A DNA stretch of 64,000 nucleotides from Paraburkholderia haematera. Its GTDB lineage: Bacteria; Pseudomonadota; Gammaproteobacteria; Burkholderiales; Burkholderiaceae. Each line of letters opens with the position of its first letter. The first letter of the stretch is position 1. The notes beneath the pieces are model-generated. The model did no database searches and was not told the origin of the DNA. It saw only the letters and a list, made by a program, of their open reading frames with translations. Location of the stretch: positions 496,001 through 560,000 of the forward strand of contig NZ_CAJNBK010000001.1 in NCBI RefSeq assembly GCF_905220975.1, in the 5' to 3' direction. This document shows, piece after piece, positions 18,198 to 28,484 of this stretch. The position numbers were made by a program, and so were the translations under genes.

Positions 18198-18776
18198 ATG
18201 TCCAAGAGTACCGATCGCATCAATCTGACCAACCAGTTCCTGATCGCCATGCCGAGCATGGCGGATCCTACGTTTTCAGGAACGGTGGTCTACCTTTGCG
18301 ATCACAGTGAGCGCGGTGCGCTCGGCCTCGTGATCAACCGGCCGACCGACATCGATCTGGAAGCGCTCTTCAGTCGCATCGATCTCAAGCTCGAGATCGA
18401 GCCCCTTCTCCATGTGCCCGTGTATTTCGGCGGCCCGGTGCAAACCGAGCGTGGCTTTGTGCTGCACGATCCGAAAGACGGCAATACCTATACGTCGTCC
18501 ATGTCGGTGCCGGGCGGGCTCGAGATGACCACCTCGAAAGACGTGCTCGAAGCCGTCGCGAGCGGCACCGGTCCGGAGCGCTTCCTGCTCACGCTCGGCC
18601 ATGCCGGCTGGGGCGCGGGCCAGCTCGAAGAAGAGATTTCGAAGAATGGCTGGCTCACGGTTGAAGCCGACCCGAAAATCGTTTTCGACGTGCCCGCCGA
18701 AGAGCGCCTGGAAGCCGCGCTCGCGTTGCTCGGTATTTCGCTGTCAATGCTGTCGGGCGAAGCAGGTCACGCATGA
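18198..18776 (+). CDS. yqgE: YqgE/AlgH family protein
   Basis: A 192-residue protein of the UPF0301 family. Diagnostic segments are LTNQFLIAMPSMADPTFSGT, VVYLCDHSERGALGLVINRP, the GGPVQTERGFVLH turn and GHAGWGAGQLEEEI. The biochemical role is not settled; the Pseudomonas homologue AlgH was first linked to alginate control. The ATG at 18198 starts the conserved part. It is ten bases ahead of ruvX and typically co-transcribed with it and the pyr genes. Confidence 0.95.
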   Translation: MSKSTDRINLTNQFLIAMPSMADPTFSGTVVYLCDHSERGALGLVINRPTDIDLEALFSRIDLKLEIEPLLHVPVYFGGPVQTERGFVLHDPKDGNTYTSSMSVPGGLEMTTSKDVLEAVASGTGPERFLLTLGHAGWGAGQLEEEISKNGWLTVEADPKIVFDVPAEERLEAALALLGISLSMLSGEAGHA

Positions 18777-18786
18777 AAGGTGACGC

Positions 18787-19227
18787 ATGAGTCCTCCGGC
18801 CGGACGTGAGGCGACGCTGCTTGCGTTCGACTATGGTGAAAAGCGGATCGGCGTGGCAGTGGGCAACTCGCTCACCCGCAGTGCACGGGCGCTTGTGATC
18901 GTACAGAACCGCAGCCGCGAATATCGATTCGAGGCGATCGGCAAGCTGATCGCTGAGTGGAAGCCGGACGCGCTGGTGGTTGGCTTGCCCATGCACCCGG
19001 ACGGCACGCCGCACGAAATGACTCAACTCGCGAAGCGCTTCGGCAATCAGCTGAACGGCCGCTTCAATCTGCCTGTGACGTGGGTCGACGAGCGCTATTC
19101 CTCGGTCGAGGCGAAGGCGGAAATCCGGGCCGGCAACGGCCGCGCCGACATGCTCGACGCCGAAGCCGCCAGCATCATCCTCCAGCAATATCTAGACGGA
19201 CTTTCCGACGATCATGAGTTCCATTGA
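18787..19227 (+). CDS. ruvX: Putative pre-16S rRNA nuclease / Holliday-junction resolvase-like RuvX
   Basis: A 146-residue RNase H-like protein. [18 protein letters not shown] carries the first catalytic Asp, [16 protein letters not shown] the conserved GLP loop, and [13 protein letters not shown] with a later DAEAA the other acidic residues. YqgF/RuvX proteins act in 16S rRNA 5'-end maturation. Its 3' end overlaps pyrR by 14 bases, so the two are co-translated. Confidence 0.95.
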   Translation: MSPPAGREATLLAFDYGEKRIGVAVGNSLTRSARALVIVQNRSREYRFEAIGKLIAEWKPDALVVGLPMHPDGTPHEMTQLAKRFGNQLNGRFNLPVTWVDERYSSVEAKAEIRAGNGRADMLDAEAASIILQQYLDGLSDDHEFH

Positions 19228-19765
19228 CGCCGAAGCGCTTTACAGCGCTCTGCTCGAACAGATTCGTGCCGCTTATGGCGACACGCTCGGCGCCGGGCAA
19301 GACAGTGCGGAAGGCGCCGTGCTGGCCGGTATCTACAGCGGCGGCGCGTGGCTCGCCGAACGCCTCGCGCGCGACCTGCACGTGCCGAGCTTCGGCGTGG
19401 TGAATGTCGCGCTGCATCGTGACGACTACGCGAAAAAAGGCCTGCACTCGCAGGCGAGCCCGACCTCGCTGCCGTTTTCAGTGGACAAGCGCCGCATCGT
19501 GCTGGTGGACGACGTGCTCTACACCGGCCGCACGATTCGCGCGGCGTTGAACGAGCTGTACGACTACGGCCGGCCGGCGTCGGTCGAACTGGCGGTGCTG
19601 GCCGATCGCGGCGGTCGCGAACTGCCGGTGGCGGCGCGGTTCGTCGGCGGCGTGGTTCAAGTGCCCGCCGAGGCGACGCTCGTGCTGACTCGCGAAGAGG
19701 GCAGTGCCGGCGGTGTCGGCAACAATCAGCGTTTCACCTTTCACACCGAAGACCGCGTCGATTGA
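19214..19765 (+). CDS. pyrR: PyrR bifunctional pyr regulator / uracil phosphoribosyltransferase
   Basis: A 183-residue PRTase-fold protein. The PRPP-binding signature is [17 protein letters not shown], and AIYSGG-like and [16 protein letters not shown] blocks are also present. It converts uracil and PRPP to UMP and in many bacteria senses UMP to control pyr genes. No PyrR-binding attenuator was recognised ahead of pyrB, so regulation by RNA binding is not supported here. It overlaps ruvX and precedes pyrB by 57 bases. Confidence 0.92.
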   Translation: MSSIDAEALYSALLEQIRAAYGDTLGAGQDSAEGAVLAGIYSGGAWLAERLARDLHVPSFGVVNVALHRDDYAKKGLHSQASPTSLPFSVDKRRIVLVDDVLYTGRTIRAALNELYDYGRPASVELAVLADRGGRELPVAARFVGGVVQVPAEATLVLTREEGSAGGVGNNQRFTFHTEDRVD

Positions 19766-19822
19766 ACGTGGCTTTGCGCATTGAGCCGTATTTAGCCGCA
19801 TTGAGCAATAAGCAGGTACATC

Positions 19823-20848
19823 ATGAACACCGCCACCCAGGCCCCCCAGAATTCAGCCGATAGCGCCACCGAGCGCTTCCGTTATGGCTTCCTGAAGGGC
19901 AATCCGCAGCTCACGAAAAACGGCGAGCTCAAACATCTGTTGTCGATCGAGGGTTTGCCGAAGGCGATCGTCAATCAGATTCTCGATACCGCCGACCAGT
20001 TCGTCAGCGTGACCGATCGCGAAGTCAAGAAGGTGCCGCTGTTACGCGGGAAGTCGGTGTTCAACCTGTTCTTCGAGAACTCGACGCGCACCCGCACCAC
20101 CTTCGAGATCGCCGCCACGCGTTTGTCGGCGGACGTGCTGAATCTGAACATCAACGCTTCGTCGACGAGCAAGGGTGAGTCGCTGCTCGACACGATCAAC
20201 AACCTCTCGGCGATGCATGCCGATATGTTTGTCGTGCGTCATGCATCGAGCGGCGCGCCGTACCTGATTGCCCAGCATTGTGCGCCGCATGTGCACGTGA
20301 TCAATGCCGGCGACGGCCGCCACGCACACCCGACCCAGGGTCTGCTCGACATGTACACGATCCGCCACTACAAGAAGGATTTCACGAATCTGCGCGTGGC
20401 GATTGTCGGCGACATTCTGCATTCGCGGGTCGCGCGTTCGGACATTCACGCGCTGACTACGCTCGGCGTGCCGGAAGTGCGCGCAATCGGTCCGCGTACG
20501 CTGTTGCCGGGCGGTCTGGAGCAGATGGGCGTGCGCGTGTTCCACAACCTCGACGAAGGTCTGAAAGACGTCGACGTGATCATCATGCTGCGTCTGCAAA
20601 ATGAGCGGATGAGCGGCGCGCTGCTGCCTTCGGCGCAGGAGTATTTCAAGAGCTGGGGTTTGACGCCGGAGCGCCTCGCGCTCGCCAAACCCGATGCGAT
20701 CGTGATGCACCCGGGTCCGATGAACCGCGGCGTCGAAATCGATTCGCAGGTAGCCGACGGTCCGCAATCGGTGATTCTGAATCAGGTCACGTTCGGTATC
20801 GCGGTGCGCATGGCGGTGATGGGAATCGTCGCCGGCAATCACGATTGA
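19823..20848 (+). CDS. pyrB: Aspartate carbamoyltransferase catalytic subunit
   Basis: A 341-residue enzyme that makes carbamoyl-aspartate from carbamoyl phosphate and aspartate in de novo pyrimidine synthesis. The carbamoyl-phosphate loop [15 protein letters not shown], the [12 protein letters not shown] loop, [13 protein letters not shown] and [11 protein letters not shown] are all conserved. The N-terminal extension of about 35 residues is typical of the class that forms dodecamers with a dihydroorotase-like partner, and such a partner (20928-22208) is encoded immediately downstream. Confidence 0.97.
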   Translation: MNTATQAPQNSADSATERFRYGFLKGNPQLTKNGELKHLLSIEGLPKAIVNQILDTADQFVSVTDREVKKVPLLRGKSVFNLFFENSTRTRTTFEIAATRLSADVLNLNINASSTSKGESLLDTINNLSAMHADMFVVRHASSGAPYLIAQHCAPHVHVINAGDGRHAHPTQGLLDMYTIRHYKKDFTNLRVAIVGDILHSRVARSDIHALTTLGVPEVRAIGPRTLLPGGLEQMGVRVFHNLDEGLKDVDVIIMLRLQNERMSGALLPSAQEYFKSWGLTPERLALAKPDAIVMHPGPMNRGVEIDSQVADGPQSVILNQVTFGIAVRMAVMGIVAGNHD

Positions 20849-20927
20849 TCTCGCCACGGCACGTACCAACACGCGCGACACGTCACGCAAAACTTAGCTG
20901 AACGCTTGGCAAAAATTAAGGCAGCGC

Positions 20928-22208
20928 ATGAAGATTCACATTCAAGGCGGCACGCTGATCGATCCGGCAGCGGGCACCGAACAGCAGCAGGACATTTTTA
21001 TCGCAGCGGGCAAGATCGTCGCCATCGGCAACGCGCCTGCTGATTTCAACGCAGCGAAGATGATCGACGCTAAAGGCCTGCATATCGTGCCGGGCCTGGT
21101 CGATCTGTCCGCGCGCTTGCGCGAACCAGGCTACGAACACAAGGCGACGCTCGAATCCGAAATGGCCGCGGCGCTCGCGGGCGGCGTGACGAGTCTCGTG
21201 TGTCCGCCTGATACCGATCCGACGCTCGATGAACCGGGCCTCGTCGAGATGCTCAAGTTCCGCGCGCGCAATCTGAACCAGGCGCATGTGTATCCGCTCG
21301 GCGCGTTGACCGTCGGTCTGAAAGGCCAGGTCATCACCGAGATGGTCGAGTTGACCGAAGCGGGTTGCATCGGCTTTTCGCAGGCCGACGTGCCGGTGGT
21401 CGACACGCAGGTATTGATGCGCGCGTTGCAGTACGCGAAGACCTACGGCTACACCGTGTGGCTGCGTCCGGTCGACGCGTATCTCGGCCGCGGCGGCGTG
21501 GCCGCGAGCGGCGCGCTGGCGTCCCGCCTTGGGCTATCGGGCGTGCCGGCGTCGGCTGAGACGATCGCGCTGCACACGATCTTCGAACTGGTCCGCGTGA
21601 CGGGTGCGCGGGTGCATCTGTCGCATGTGTCCTCGGCGGCGGGCATTGAGTTGATGCGGGCGGCCAAGGCTGAAGGCTTGCCGGTGTCGTGCGACGTCAC
21701 CGTGAACCATGTGCATCTGATCGACCTCGACATCGGCTACTTTGACGCGCAATTCCGGCTCGATCCGCCGTTGCGCCAGCAGCGCGATCGCGAAGCGATA
21801 CGCGCGGGCCTCGTCGACGGCACGATCGACGCGATCTGCTCCGACCACACGCCGGTCGACGACGACGAAAAACTCCTGCCGTTCGGTGAGGCAACGCCAG
21901 GTGCGACAGGTCTTGAGTTGTTCCTCTCGCTGACGGTCAAATGGGCCGACGAAGCAGGCGTGCCGTTGGCAAAGGCGCTGAACCGCATCACCACGGCGCC
22001 GGCCGACGTGTTGACGCTTGAGGCGGCGGGCCGCATCGCCGTGGGGGCTGTTGCCGATCTCTGCGTGTTCGACCGCCACGCGTATTGGCGCGTCGAGCCG
22101 CGTGCCTTGAAGAGCCAGGGGCACAACACACCATTCCTCGGCTACGAATTGCCGGCGCGCGTACGGGCCACGATCGTGTCCGGTCACGTCGCGTTCGAAC
22201 AGCGCTAA
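20928..22208 (+). CDS. pyrX: Dihydroorotase-like protein lacking the HxH metal ligands (PyrC'/PyrX)
   Basis: A 426-residue amidohydrolase-fold protein of the class I dihydroorotase family. At the metal site, where active enzymes have D-x-H-x-H-LREPG, this protein reads DLSARLREPG (residues 59-68), so both histidines are replaced (Ser61 and Arg63). Later elements remain (HLSHVS, NHVHL, ICSDHTPVDDDEK). This is the pattern of the non-catalytic PyrC' subunit known from Pseudomonas, which is needed to assemble active aspartate carbamoyltransferase. A separate active dihydroorotase must then lie elsewhere in the genome. It is 79 bases after pyrB. Confidence 0.9.
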   Translation: MKIHIQGGTLIDPAAGTEQQQDIFIAAGKIVAIGNAPADFNAAKMIDAKGLHIVPGLVDLSARLREPGYEHKATLESEMAAALAGGVTSLVCPPDTDPTLDEPGLVEMLKFRARNLNQAHVYPLGALTVGLKGQVITEMVELTEAGCIGFSQADVPVVDTQVLMRALQYAKTYGYTVWLRPVDAYLGRGGVAASGALASRLGLSGVPASAETIALHTIFELVRVTGARVHLSHVSSAAGIELMRAAKAEGLPVSCDVTVNHVHLIDLDIGYFDAQFRLDPPLRQQRDREAIRAGLVDGTIDAICSDHTPVDDDEKLLPFGEATPGATGLELFLSLTVKWADEAGVPLAKALNRITTAPADVLTLEAAGRIAVGAVADLCVFDRHAYWRVEPRALKSQGHNTPFLGYELPARVRATIVSGHVAFEQR

Positions 22209-22245
22209 TATCCGCGGCATCGCCCAGTTACGGAAAGCTCCGACA

Positions 22246-23097
22246 ATGAAGCTCGCGTTACGCAAGGCCCGTCTCATCGCGCATCTGCTGCACGGCATGT
22301 GGATTGTCGCGACGCGCTTTTCCAAGGCCGGTGCGGAGGGGCGGCAGACGCTCAACCGCGAATGGTCGCTGAAAATGCTGCGTCTGTGCGGCATGCAGCT
22401 CGTCGTGCATAACGACAGTGCGCGGCTCGACCGCGGCGCGCTGGTGGTCGCCAATCACATCTCGTGGATCGACATCTACGTGATCAATGCGTGGCGGCCC
22501 ACGCCGTTCGTCTCGAAGGCCGAGATCCGGCAGTGGCCGGTGGTTGGCTGGCTGGCGCAGCAACTGGGCACGGTGTTCATCCAGCGCGAGAAGCGCAGCG
22601 ATGCGAAGCGGATCATGCACGAACTGGCCGACCGCCTGAGCGCGGGTGAGCTGATGTGCGTGTTTCCTGAAGGGACGACGTCAAACGGTCTGACGCTGCT
22701 GCCGTTTCACGCGAATATGTTCCAGGCTGCGGTGTCAGCCTCAGTGCCGGTGCAGCCGCTGTGCATCATGTATGAAGATGCACAGGGCCGGCAATCCACC
22801 GCGCCCGCGTATATCGACGATCTGACGCTGGCTGATTCGTTGAATATGTTGCTGCGCGGCGGGCCGTTGACCGCGCACGTGTACGTCGGCGGGCCGCTCG
22901 CGCCTGGCGCGGATCGGCGCACGCTGGCGGCCGAGGCGGAAGGGGTGATTGCTGCGGCGTTGCGGGAGATGCAGGGCGGCATGACGAGATCTGGTGCTGC
23001 GATCGCGGTGTCGATAGCATCGCCCAATGCCTCCGACGCCGCCAACAACTCGCCGGCGCTGATCGAACCAGTCGATCAATCCAGCCGGTCGGCATAG
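22246..23097 (+). CDS. plsC: 1-acyl-sn-glycerol-3-phosphate acyltransferase family (PlsC-like)
   Basis: A 283-residue membrane-associated acyltransferase. The catalytic NHxxxxD block is NHISWID, the phosphate-binding block is FPEGTTSNG, and VPVQPLCIMYED follows. It should acylate lysophosphatidic acid or a similar lysophospholipid at the inner membrane. GGAAAG precedes the ATG. It follows the pyr genes with 37 bases between and probably closes the operon; apaH converges on it with only nine bases between stops. Confidence 0.9.
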   Translation: MKLALRKARLIAHLLHGMWIVATRFSKAGAEGRQTLNREWSLKMLRLCGMQLVVHNDSARLDRGALVVANHISWIDIYVINAWRPTPFVSKAEIRQWPVVGWLAQQLGTVFIQREKRSDAKRIMHELADRLSAGELMCVFPEGTTSNGLTLLPFHANMFQAAVSASVPVQPLCIMYEDAQGRQSTAPAYIDDLTLADSLNMLLRGGPLTAHVYVGGPLAPGADRRTLAAEAEGVIAAALREMQGGMTRSGAAIAVSIASPNASDAANNSPALIEPVDQSSRSA

Positions 23098-23106
23098 CGG
23101 GGCAGC

Positions 23107-23997
23107 TTAGTTGCCGCCGTTTGGCACGCCACAAGCTTCGCAGTCGACCTGGGTCAGCGTGCGCTCCGCGGGATTTTGCGCCAGACGCACGGCGGACAGT
23201 TTCTCGCCCCATACGCAGCCGGAATCCAGGCCGATCAGGTTGTCGCGCAAGGTCAAACCGAGTGCTGCCCAATGGCCGAACACCACCGTGACGTCCGCGG
23301 TCTTGCGCGACGGCACGTCGAACCACGGCATGCTGCCCGGCGGCGCGGAATTCAGGCCGCCGCTGGTGCTGAAATCCATCTCGCCTTCGGCATTGCAGAA
23401 GCGGATGCGCGTCAACGCGCTGCACGTCAGGCGCAGCCGCTCGATGCCCTTGATGCTGGGCGTCCAACGGTTCGGCTCGTTGCCGTAGAGTCCCGCGAGC
23501 GTTTCCTTCCAGTTCGGCGCGCGCAACGCCCGCTGCAATTCGTCGGCGAGTTCCATCGTCAGGGCGGCGTCCCACTGCGGCAGTACGCCCGCGTGCACCA
23601 TCAGCATGCCGTTGTCGAAATGGGCGAGCGGACGGTGGCGAACCCATTCGAGCAGGTCGGCGGCATCCGGCGCGGCGAGAATGTCCTCGATCGTGTCGCC
23701 TTTCTTCGATTTGCGAATTCCCGCCGACACCGACAGCAAATGCAGGTCGTGGTTACCCAGCACCGGCACCGCACGGTCTCCCAGCGCGATGATGTCGCGC
23801 AGCGTGGCGAGCGATTCGGACCCGCGGTTGATCAGGTCGCCCGCGAACCACAGCGGCGTGCCTTCGGGCGGCGCGGCCTTGGCCAGCAACTGCTGGAACG
23901 GCGTGCGGCAGCCTTGCAGGTCGCCGAAAGCGAGCGGTAGCAGATGTGCCTGCGTGAGGGCAGAAGAAGTGGGGGCGGAAGCGGTGGAGGATGTCAT
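23107..23997 (-). CDS. apaH: Symmetrical bis(5'-nucleosyl)-tetraphosphatase
   Basis: A 296-residue calcineurin-like metallophosphoesterase that splits Ap4A into two ADP. The metal-binding motifs are FGDLQG, FAGDLINRGSESL and VLGNHDLH, with MVHAGVLPQWD and FGHWAALGL further on. The N-terminus has about 20 extra, non-conserved residues before the GDLQG strand, so a shorter start is possible. It is monocistronic on the minus strand and convergent with plsC. Confidence 0.93.
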   Translation of the reverse strand: MTSSTASAPTSSALTQAHLLPLAFGDLQGCRTPFQQLLAKAAPPEGTPLWFAGDLINRGSESLATLRDIIALGDRAVPVLGNHDLHLLSVSAGIRKSKKGDTIEDILAAPDAADLLEWVRHRPLAHFDNGMLMVHAGVLPQWDAALTMELADELQRALRAPNWKETLAGLYGNEPNRWTPSIKGIERLRLTCSALTRIRFCNAEGEMDFSTSGGLNSAPPGSMPWFDVPSRKTADVTVVFGHWAALGLTLRDNLIGLDSGCVWGEKLSAVRLAQNPAERTLTQVDCEACGVPNGGN

Positions 23998-24199
23998 CGA
24001 GGAGTCGGTGCAGATCGATACACGCGGTTACGAACTAGGCGTGCCGTGTTGGGCGGTGCAGCAAGTTAGCGTGACATAATAGCCCGTTTGATGCGTAGAT
24101 ATCGTGGCATGCGCCGTCAGAAGCCGTGGGTACCCGGCCCGGCAGGCGGCGCGCGCGATATTGCAACACAACAGGATGACCCTCGTGAACGGAGAAAGC

Positions 24200-25114
24200 A
24201 TGTCGTCTTTTCATGCGAAGCAACCTATCCGCACGCTCGTCACCGGGGCGAGCGGCTTCACTGGCCGCTATCTGGTCGACAATCTGCTCGGCCGCGGCCA
24301 TACCGTGATCGAAACGGTGGGCGGGCGCGACGAGCCTGAAACGCCGACGCGGCTGCGGCTCGACATTACGTCGCCCGACGCATGCCGGCGCGTGATCGAA
24401 GCGGTGCGGCCCGACTACATCGTGCATCTGGCGGCGATCAGCTTTGTGGGCCATAACGATCCGCTCGACTTTTACCGCGTCAACGTGATTGGCACGCTGA
24501 ATCTGCTGGAGGCCTGTGCGGCCGTCGGCCATACGCCTCGCAAGCTGCTGATCGCCAGCAGCGCGAATGTTTACGGCAATGTCACGAGCGACGCCATCGA
24601 CGAAACCTTTCCGGTCACGCCGGTGAACCACTATGCCGCCAGCAAGGCGGCGATGGAAACCATGGTGCGGACCTGGTTCGACCGGCTGCCGATTCTGATC
24701 GTGCGGCCGTTCAATTACACCGGCCGCGGGCAGGCTTCGAATTTCCTGGTGCCGAAGATCGTCGAGCATTTTGCGCGGCGTGAGCCGGCTATTGAGCTCG
24801 GCAATATCGACGTAGCGCGCGATTTTTCGGACGTGCGGTATGTGGCGAGAGCTTATGAGGCTTTGCTTGAGTCGGAGGCCGCTGCCTCGGAGACGGTTAA
24901 TGTCTGTACCGGCACGCCTTATACGCTGCGGGAGATTCTCTCGGCCGCGAGCGATCTGACCGGGCATGAACTCGAAGTCCGGATCAATCCCGCTTTCGTG
25001 CGACAAACCGACGTGAAGATGCTGGCAGGGTCGCCGGCCAAGCTGCGCTCGCTGGTGCCGAAGGTCGAGGCGATTCCGTTCATGGATACGTTGCGGTGGA
25101 TGTTGGCGGCGTAA
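24200..25114 (+). CDS. NAD(P)-dependent sugar epimerase/reductase, GDP-6-deoxy-D-mannose reductase-like
   Basis: A 304-residue extended short-chain dehydrogenase. TLVTGASGFTGRYLVDNLL carries the GxxGxxG dinucleotide motif, and the catalytic Tyr and Lys are in HYAASK. RDFSDVRYVARAY and NVCTGTPYTLREIL most resemble Rmd, which reduces GDP-4-keto-6-deoxymannose to GDP-D-rhamnose. No gmd gene is in the window to supply that substrate, so the exact reaction is open. GGAG lies 5 bases before the chosen ATG. It opens the O-antigen locus. Confidence 0.8.
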   Translation: MSSFHAKQPIRTLVTGASGFTGRYLVDNLLGRGHTVIETVGGRDEPETPTRLRLDITSPDACRRVIEAVRPDYIVHLAAISFVGHNDPLDFYRVNVIGTLNLLEACAAVGHTPRKLLIASSANVYGNVTSDAIDETFPVTPVNHYAASKAAMETMVRTWFDRLPILIVRPFNYTGRGQASNFLVPKIVEHFARREPAIELGNIDVARDFSDVRYVARAYEALLESEAAASETVNVCTGTPYTLREILSAASDLTGHELEVRINPAFVRQTDVKMLAGSPAKLRSLVPKVEAIPFMDTLRWMLAA

Positions 25115-25582
25115 GCTCGTGTCTGTTGAAATCGTGTGCGAACATGCTGCATTTGACGATAAAAATTACGAAATTATTTCAGTCTGTTTGCGGCGGTCGG
25201 TGATCAACGAATGAGTCTCAGGTAAATGTTGCCTTAAAGCGCGCTGGCAGTTGCATATTTTGCCGGTCGTGCTGGCAAATTGCCGATGGGGCGAGCTTCG
25301 TGCTTTAACGCAAACTTTTGCTTCCCACTCGATGTATCAAGTTGTATACGAGCGTTGTTTTGGGGGCTGGGTGTCATATAATCTCCGCTCCCCAAGCGTC
25401 AAAAACCGCCCCGCTGTGGTGTGTTTTGGCTCGATTGCTGAAAAACACATCCGCCCCCGGTCTATGTCGGGTTGAGCGCGGATCCGCAAAAAAGAGCGTC
25501 GGCTGCTGCTGCGAGCGGCAGCGACAAAGGGGCGGGGCGCGCTGCTTATACTGCGGCGCACGAATACACCTTAAGGATTTGT
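25115..25582. other. Intergenic region before the rhamnose genes
   Basis: About 470 bases with more A+T than its surroundings. It holds the promoter at 25355-25382, described separately. I found no JUMPstart/ops element and no other gene. Confidence 0.5.
25355..25382 (+). promoter_or_regulatory. Probable promoter of the rfbBDAC operon
   Basis: TTGTTT (25355-25360) and a perfect TATAAT (25377-25382) are 16 bases apart, about 200 bases before rfbB. The -10 element is strong and the -35 moderate. The long leader would leave room for RNA-based control. Confidence 0.6.
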
Positions 25583-26635
25583 ATGATTCTCGTAACGGGC
25601 GGCGCCGGCTTCATCGGCGCGAATTTCGTGCTGGATTGGCTGAGTGTATGCAACGAACCTGTGCTCAACGTGGACAAGCTCACGTACGCGGGCAATCTGG
25701 CTACGCTCAAGTCCCTTCAAGGGAGCGAGAAGCATATATTTGCCCGGGTCGATATCTGCGATCGCGCCGCACTCGACTCGTTGCTGGCTGAACACAAACC
25801 GCGTGCCGTCGTGCACTTCGCAGCGGAGAGTCATGTAGATCGGTCGATCGACGGCCCGGCTGACTTTGTGCAGACAAATGTCGTTGGCACCTTTACGCTG
25901 CTCGAAGCAGTTCGGGCTTACTGGGGGGCGTTGCCAGTTGCCGAGAAATCGGCGTTCCGCATGCTGGCTGTTTCGACCGACGAAGTATTCGGATCGCTCG
26001 GGCCTCAAGATCCGCAGTTTTCCGAAACAACGCCTTACGCGCCCAATAGCCCGTATTCGGCAACCAAGGCAGCGTCCGATCACCTCGTTCGGGCTTACCA
26101 CCATACGTACGGTCTGCCCACGCTGACTACAAACTGCTCGAACAACTACGGTCCATATCACTTCCCGGAAAAACTGATTCCGTTGATGATTACCAACGCG
26201 CTCGCGGGCAAAACGTTGCCGATCTATGGCGACGGGCAGAACGTGCGCGATTGGTTGTATGTGACCGATCACTGCTCGGCGATTCGTCAAGTGCTCGAGC
26301 GCGGTACGCCCGGTGAAACGTACAACGTGGGGGGCTGGAACGAGAAGACGAATCTCGAGGTCGTCCACACGCTGTGCGATCTGCTCGACGAACTCAAGCC
26401 TAAGGCTGAAGGCTCTTATCGTGACCAGATGACCTTTATCAAGGATCGCCCTGGTCACGATCGCCGCTATGCGATCGATGCGCGCAAGCTTGAGCGCGAA
26501 CTTGGCTGGCGCCCTGCCGAGACGTTCGAGACCGGTCTCAAGAAGACGGTGCAGTGGTATTTGGATAACCAGCCGTGGGTGAACGACGTCACGTCGGGTG
26601 AGTACCGCAAATGGGTAGGCCAGCACTATGCGTGA
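25583..26635 (+). CDS. rfbB: dTDP-glucose 4,6-dehydratase
   Basis: A 350-residue extended SDR enzyme that converts dTDP-glucose to dTDP-4-keto-6-deoxyglucose. [15 protein letters not shown] carries the NAD motif, STDEVFGSL the Thr-Asp-Glu dehydration triad and [13 protein letters not shown] the Tyr/Lys pair. The ATG at 25583, with AAGGAT upstream, was preferred to an upstream in-frame start. It is first of four rhamnose genes in the order B-D-A-C, and its end overlaps rfbD by 8 bases. Confidence 0.97.
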   Translation: MILVTGGAGFIGANFVLDWLSVCNEPVLNVDKLTYAGNLATLKSLQGSEKHIFARVDICDRAALDSLLAEHKPRAVVHFAAESHVDRSIDGPADFVQTNVVGTFTLLEAVRAYWGALPVAEKSAFRMLAVSTDEVFGSLGPQDPQFSETTPYAPNSPYSATKAASDHLVRAYHHTYGLPTLTTNCSNNYGPYHFPEKLIPLMITNALAGKTLPIYGDGQNVRDWLYVTDHCSAIRQVLERGTPGETYNVGGWNEKTNLEVVHTLCDLLDELKPKAEGSYRDQMTFIKDRPGHDRRYAIDARKLERELGWRPAETFETGLKKTVQWYLDNQPWVNDVTSGEYRKWVGQHYA

Positions 26636-27569
26636 CCTTGAGTCGCGGCCTGATGGCGAGACTGGCGCGATTCTCGTAGTTGGCGCCCATGGGCAACTGG
26701 GGGTGGAATTGTGCCGGAGCCTATCGCTGGTCGGTCGTCTCGTTGCTGTTGGGCGCGACACCTGCGACCTGGCATCCGCGGAACAGATCGTGGCAACGGT
26801 GCGTTCCGTCAAGCCGCAAGTCATCGTCAACGCCGGTGGTTACACCGCCGTCGATGCGGCGGAAACGTCGCCTGAGCTCGCGCACGCCGTCAATGCGGCG
26901 GCGCCGGGGCTGCTGGCGGCCGAGGCCAAGGCGCTCGGCGGCTTGATGGTTCACTACTCGACAGATTACGTATTCGACGGAGCCAAGGCGAGCCCGTACC
27001 TGGAAGACGACGCGACTGCGCCGTTGTCCGTGTATGGCCGTTCGAAGCTCGACGGCGAGATTGCGGTACAGAATGTGGACGCGGCGCACTGGATTTTCCG
27101 GACTAGCTGGGTCTTCGGCTTGCAGGGCGGCAACTTCCTCAAGTCGATTGCACGTGCCGCGCGTAGCCGCACGTCGTTGTCCGTGGTCGCAGACCAGGTA
27201 GGCGCGCCGACGCCCGTATCGCTGCTGGCGGATGTGACGGCGCTCGCTGTGCACCGGTATCTGAACGGCGCTTCGCCCATGCCAAGCGGCGTGTACCACC
27301 TTACCGCTCAGGGTGAAACCAACTGGCACGGGTACGCGCGCCATATTGTCGAAACGCTCGCCGCTGCCGGCGTTCCGCTAGCGGTCAAGCCGGAAGACAT
27401 TCTGCCGATCGCAGCCGCCGAGTATGGCAGCGCGGCCGCGCGTCCCGCCAATTCGCGGCTGGATACGTCGAAACTGCGCGCGGCCTTGAATATCGACCTC
27501 CCCGATTGGCGCGAAGGCGTGGATCGCGTGCTTGCCGAGTTTGTCGAGGGACGCCGGTTGCTCGGCTGA
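26628..27569 (+). CDS. rfbD: dTDP-4-dehydrorhamnose reductase
   Basis: A 313-residue reductase that performs the last step to dTDP-L-rhamnose. [10 protein letters not shown] is the dinucleotide motif; [32 protein letters not shown] (Tyr/Lys pair) and FRTSWVFG are diagnostic. It carries about 10 extra N-terminal residues before the first strand. It overlaps rfbB and is followed by rfbA after 33 bases. Confidence 0.96.
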   Translation: MRDLESRPDGETGAILVVGAHGQLGVELCRSLSLVGRLVAVGRDTCDLASAEQIVATVRSVKPQVIVNAGGYTAVDAAETSPELAHAVNAAAPGLLAAEAKALGGLMVHYSTDYVFDGAKASPYLEDDATAPLSVYGRSKLDGEIAVQNVDAAHWIFRTSWVFGLQGGNFLKSIARAARSRTSLSVVADQVGAPTPVSLLADVTALAVHRYLNGASPMPSGVYHLTAQGETNWHGYARHIVETLAAAGVPLAVKPEDILPIAAAEYGSAAARPANSRLDTSKLRAALNIDLPDWREGVDRVLAEFVEGRRLLG

Positions 27570-27602
27570 TTGTGCCTCCATCGCATACCTGAAGGATCCA
27601 TC

Positions 27603-28484
27603 ATGAAACGAAAGGGCATCATCCTGGCAGGTGGTTCTGGCACCCGCCTTTATCCCATTACGCGTTCGGTGTCGAAGCAGTTGCTGCCGGTGTACGACAA
27701 GCCGATGATCTACTATCCGCTCAGCACGCTGATGCTTGCCGGAATTCGCGACATCCTCATTATTTCCACGCCGCAGGATACGCCGCGGTTCGAGGAACTG
27801 CTGGGCGATGGCGCGCGTTGGGGCTTGAACCTGCAGTATGCGGTGCAGCCCTCGCCGGACGGCCTCGCGCAGGCTTTCATTATCGGCCGCGATTTCGTGG
27901 GCAATGACCCGTCGGCGCTGATTCTCGGTGACAACATTTTCCACGGCCACGATCTGCTGGGGCAGTTGCAGCATGCCACCTCGCAGGAGCAGGGCGCGAC
28001 CGTCTTTGCCTACCACGTGCATGACCCGGAGCGTTACGGCGTAGTCGAGTTCGACAAGGACTTCCGCGCGGTCTCGCTCGAGGAAAAGCCCAAGTCGCCC
28101 CGTTCCAGCTACGCGGTGACCGGTTTGTATTTCTACGACAACGACGTGTGCGATATCGCGGTGGGCATTCGTCCGTCGGCGCGTGGTGAGCTCGAAATCA
28201 CCGACGTCAATCTGCACTACCTGCGTAACGGCCGTTTGAACGTCGAGATCATGGGCCGCGGCTACGCCTGGCTCGATACGGGCACGCACGATTCACTGCA
28301 GGATGCCGCCGTGTTTATCGCCACGCTGCAAAAGCGCCAGGGCCTCATGGTCGCGTGCCCCGAAGAGATTGCGTTCCGCAATCACTGGATCTCCGCGGAA
28401 GATCTCGAAGCGCTGGCCAAGCCGCTCGCCAAGAACGGCTACGGGGCCTATTTGCACCGCATTCTTCAGGAGTCTGTTGCATGA
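27603..28484 (+). CDS. rfbA: Glucose-1-phosphate thymidylyltransferase
   Basis: A 293-residue nucleotidyltransferase that makes dTDP-glucose, the entry step of the rhamnose pathway. [17 protein letters not shown] is the nucleotide-binding loop. [27 protein letters not shown] (metal-binding Asp) and [21 protein letters not shown] are all conserved. AAGGAT precedes the ATG. Its stop overlaps the rfbC start (ATGA). Confidence 0.98.
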   Translation: MKRKGIILAGGSGTRLYPITRSVSKQLLPVYDKPMIYYPLSTLMLAGIRDILIISTPQDTPRFEELLGDGARWGLNLQYAVQPSPDGLAQAFIIGRDFVGNDPSALILGDNIFHGHDLLGQLQHATSQEQGATVFAYHVHDPERYGVVEFDKDFRAVSLEEKPKSPRSSYAVTGLYFYDNDVCDIAVGIRPSARGELEITDVNLHYLRNGRLNVEIMGRGYAWLDTGTHDSLQDAAVFIATLQKRQGLMVACPEEIAFRNHWISAEDLEALAKPLAKNGYGAYLHRILQESVA

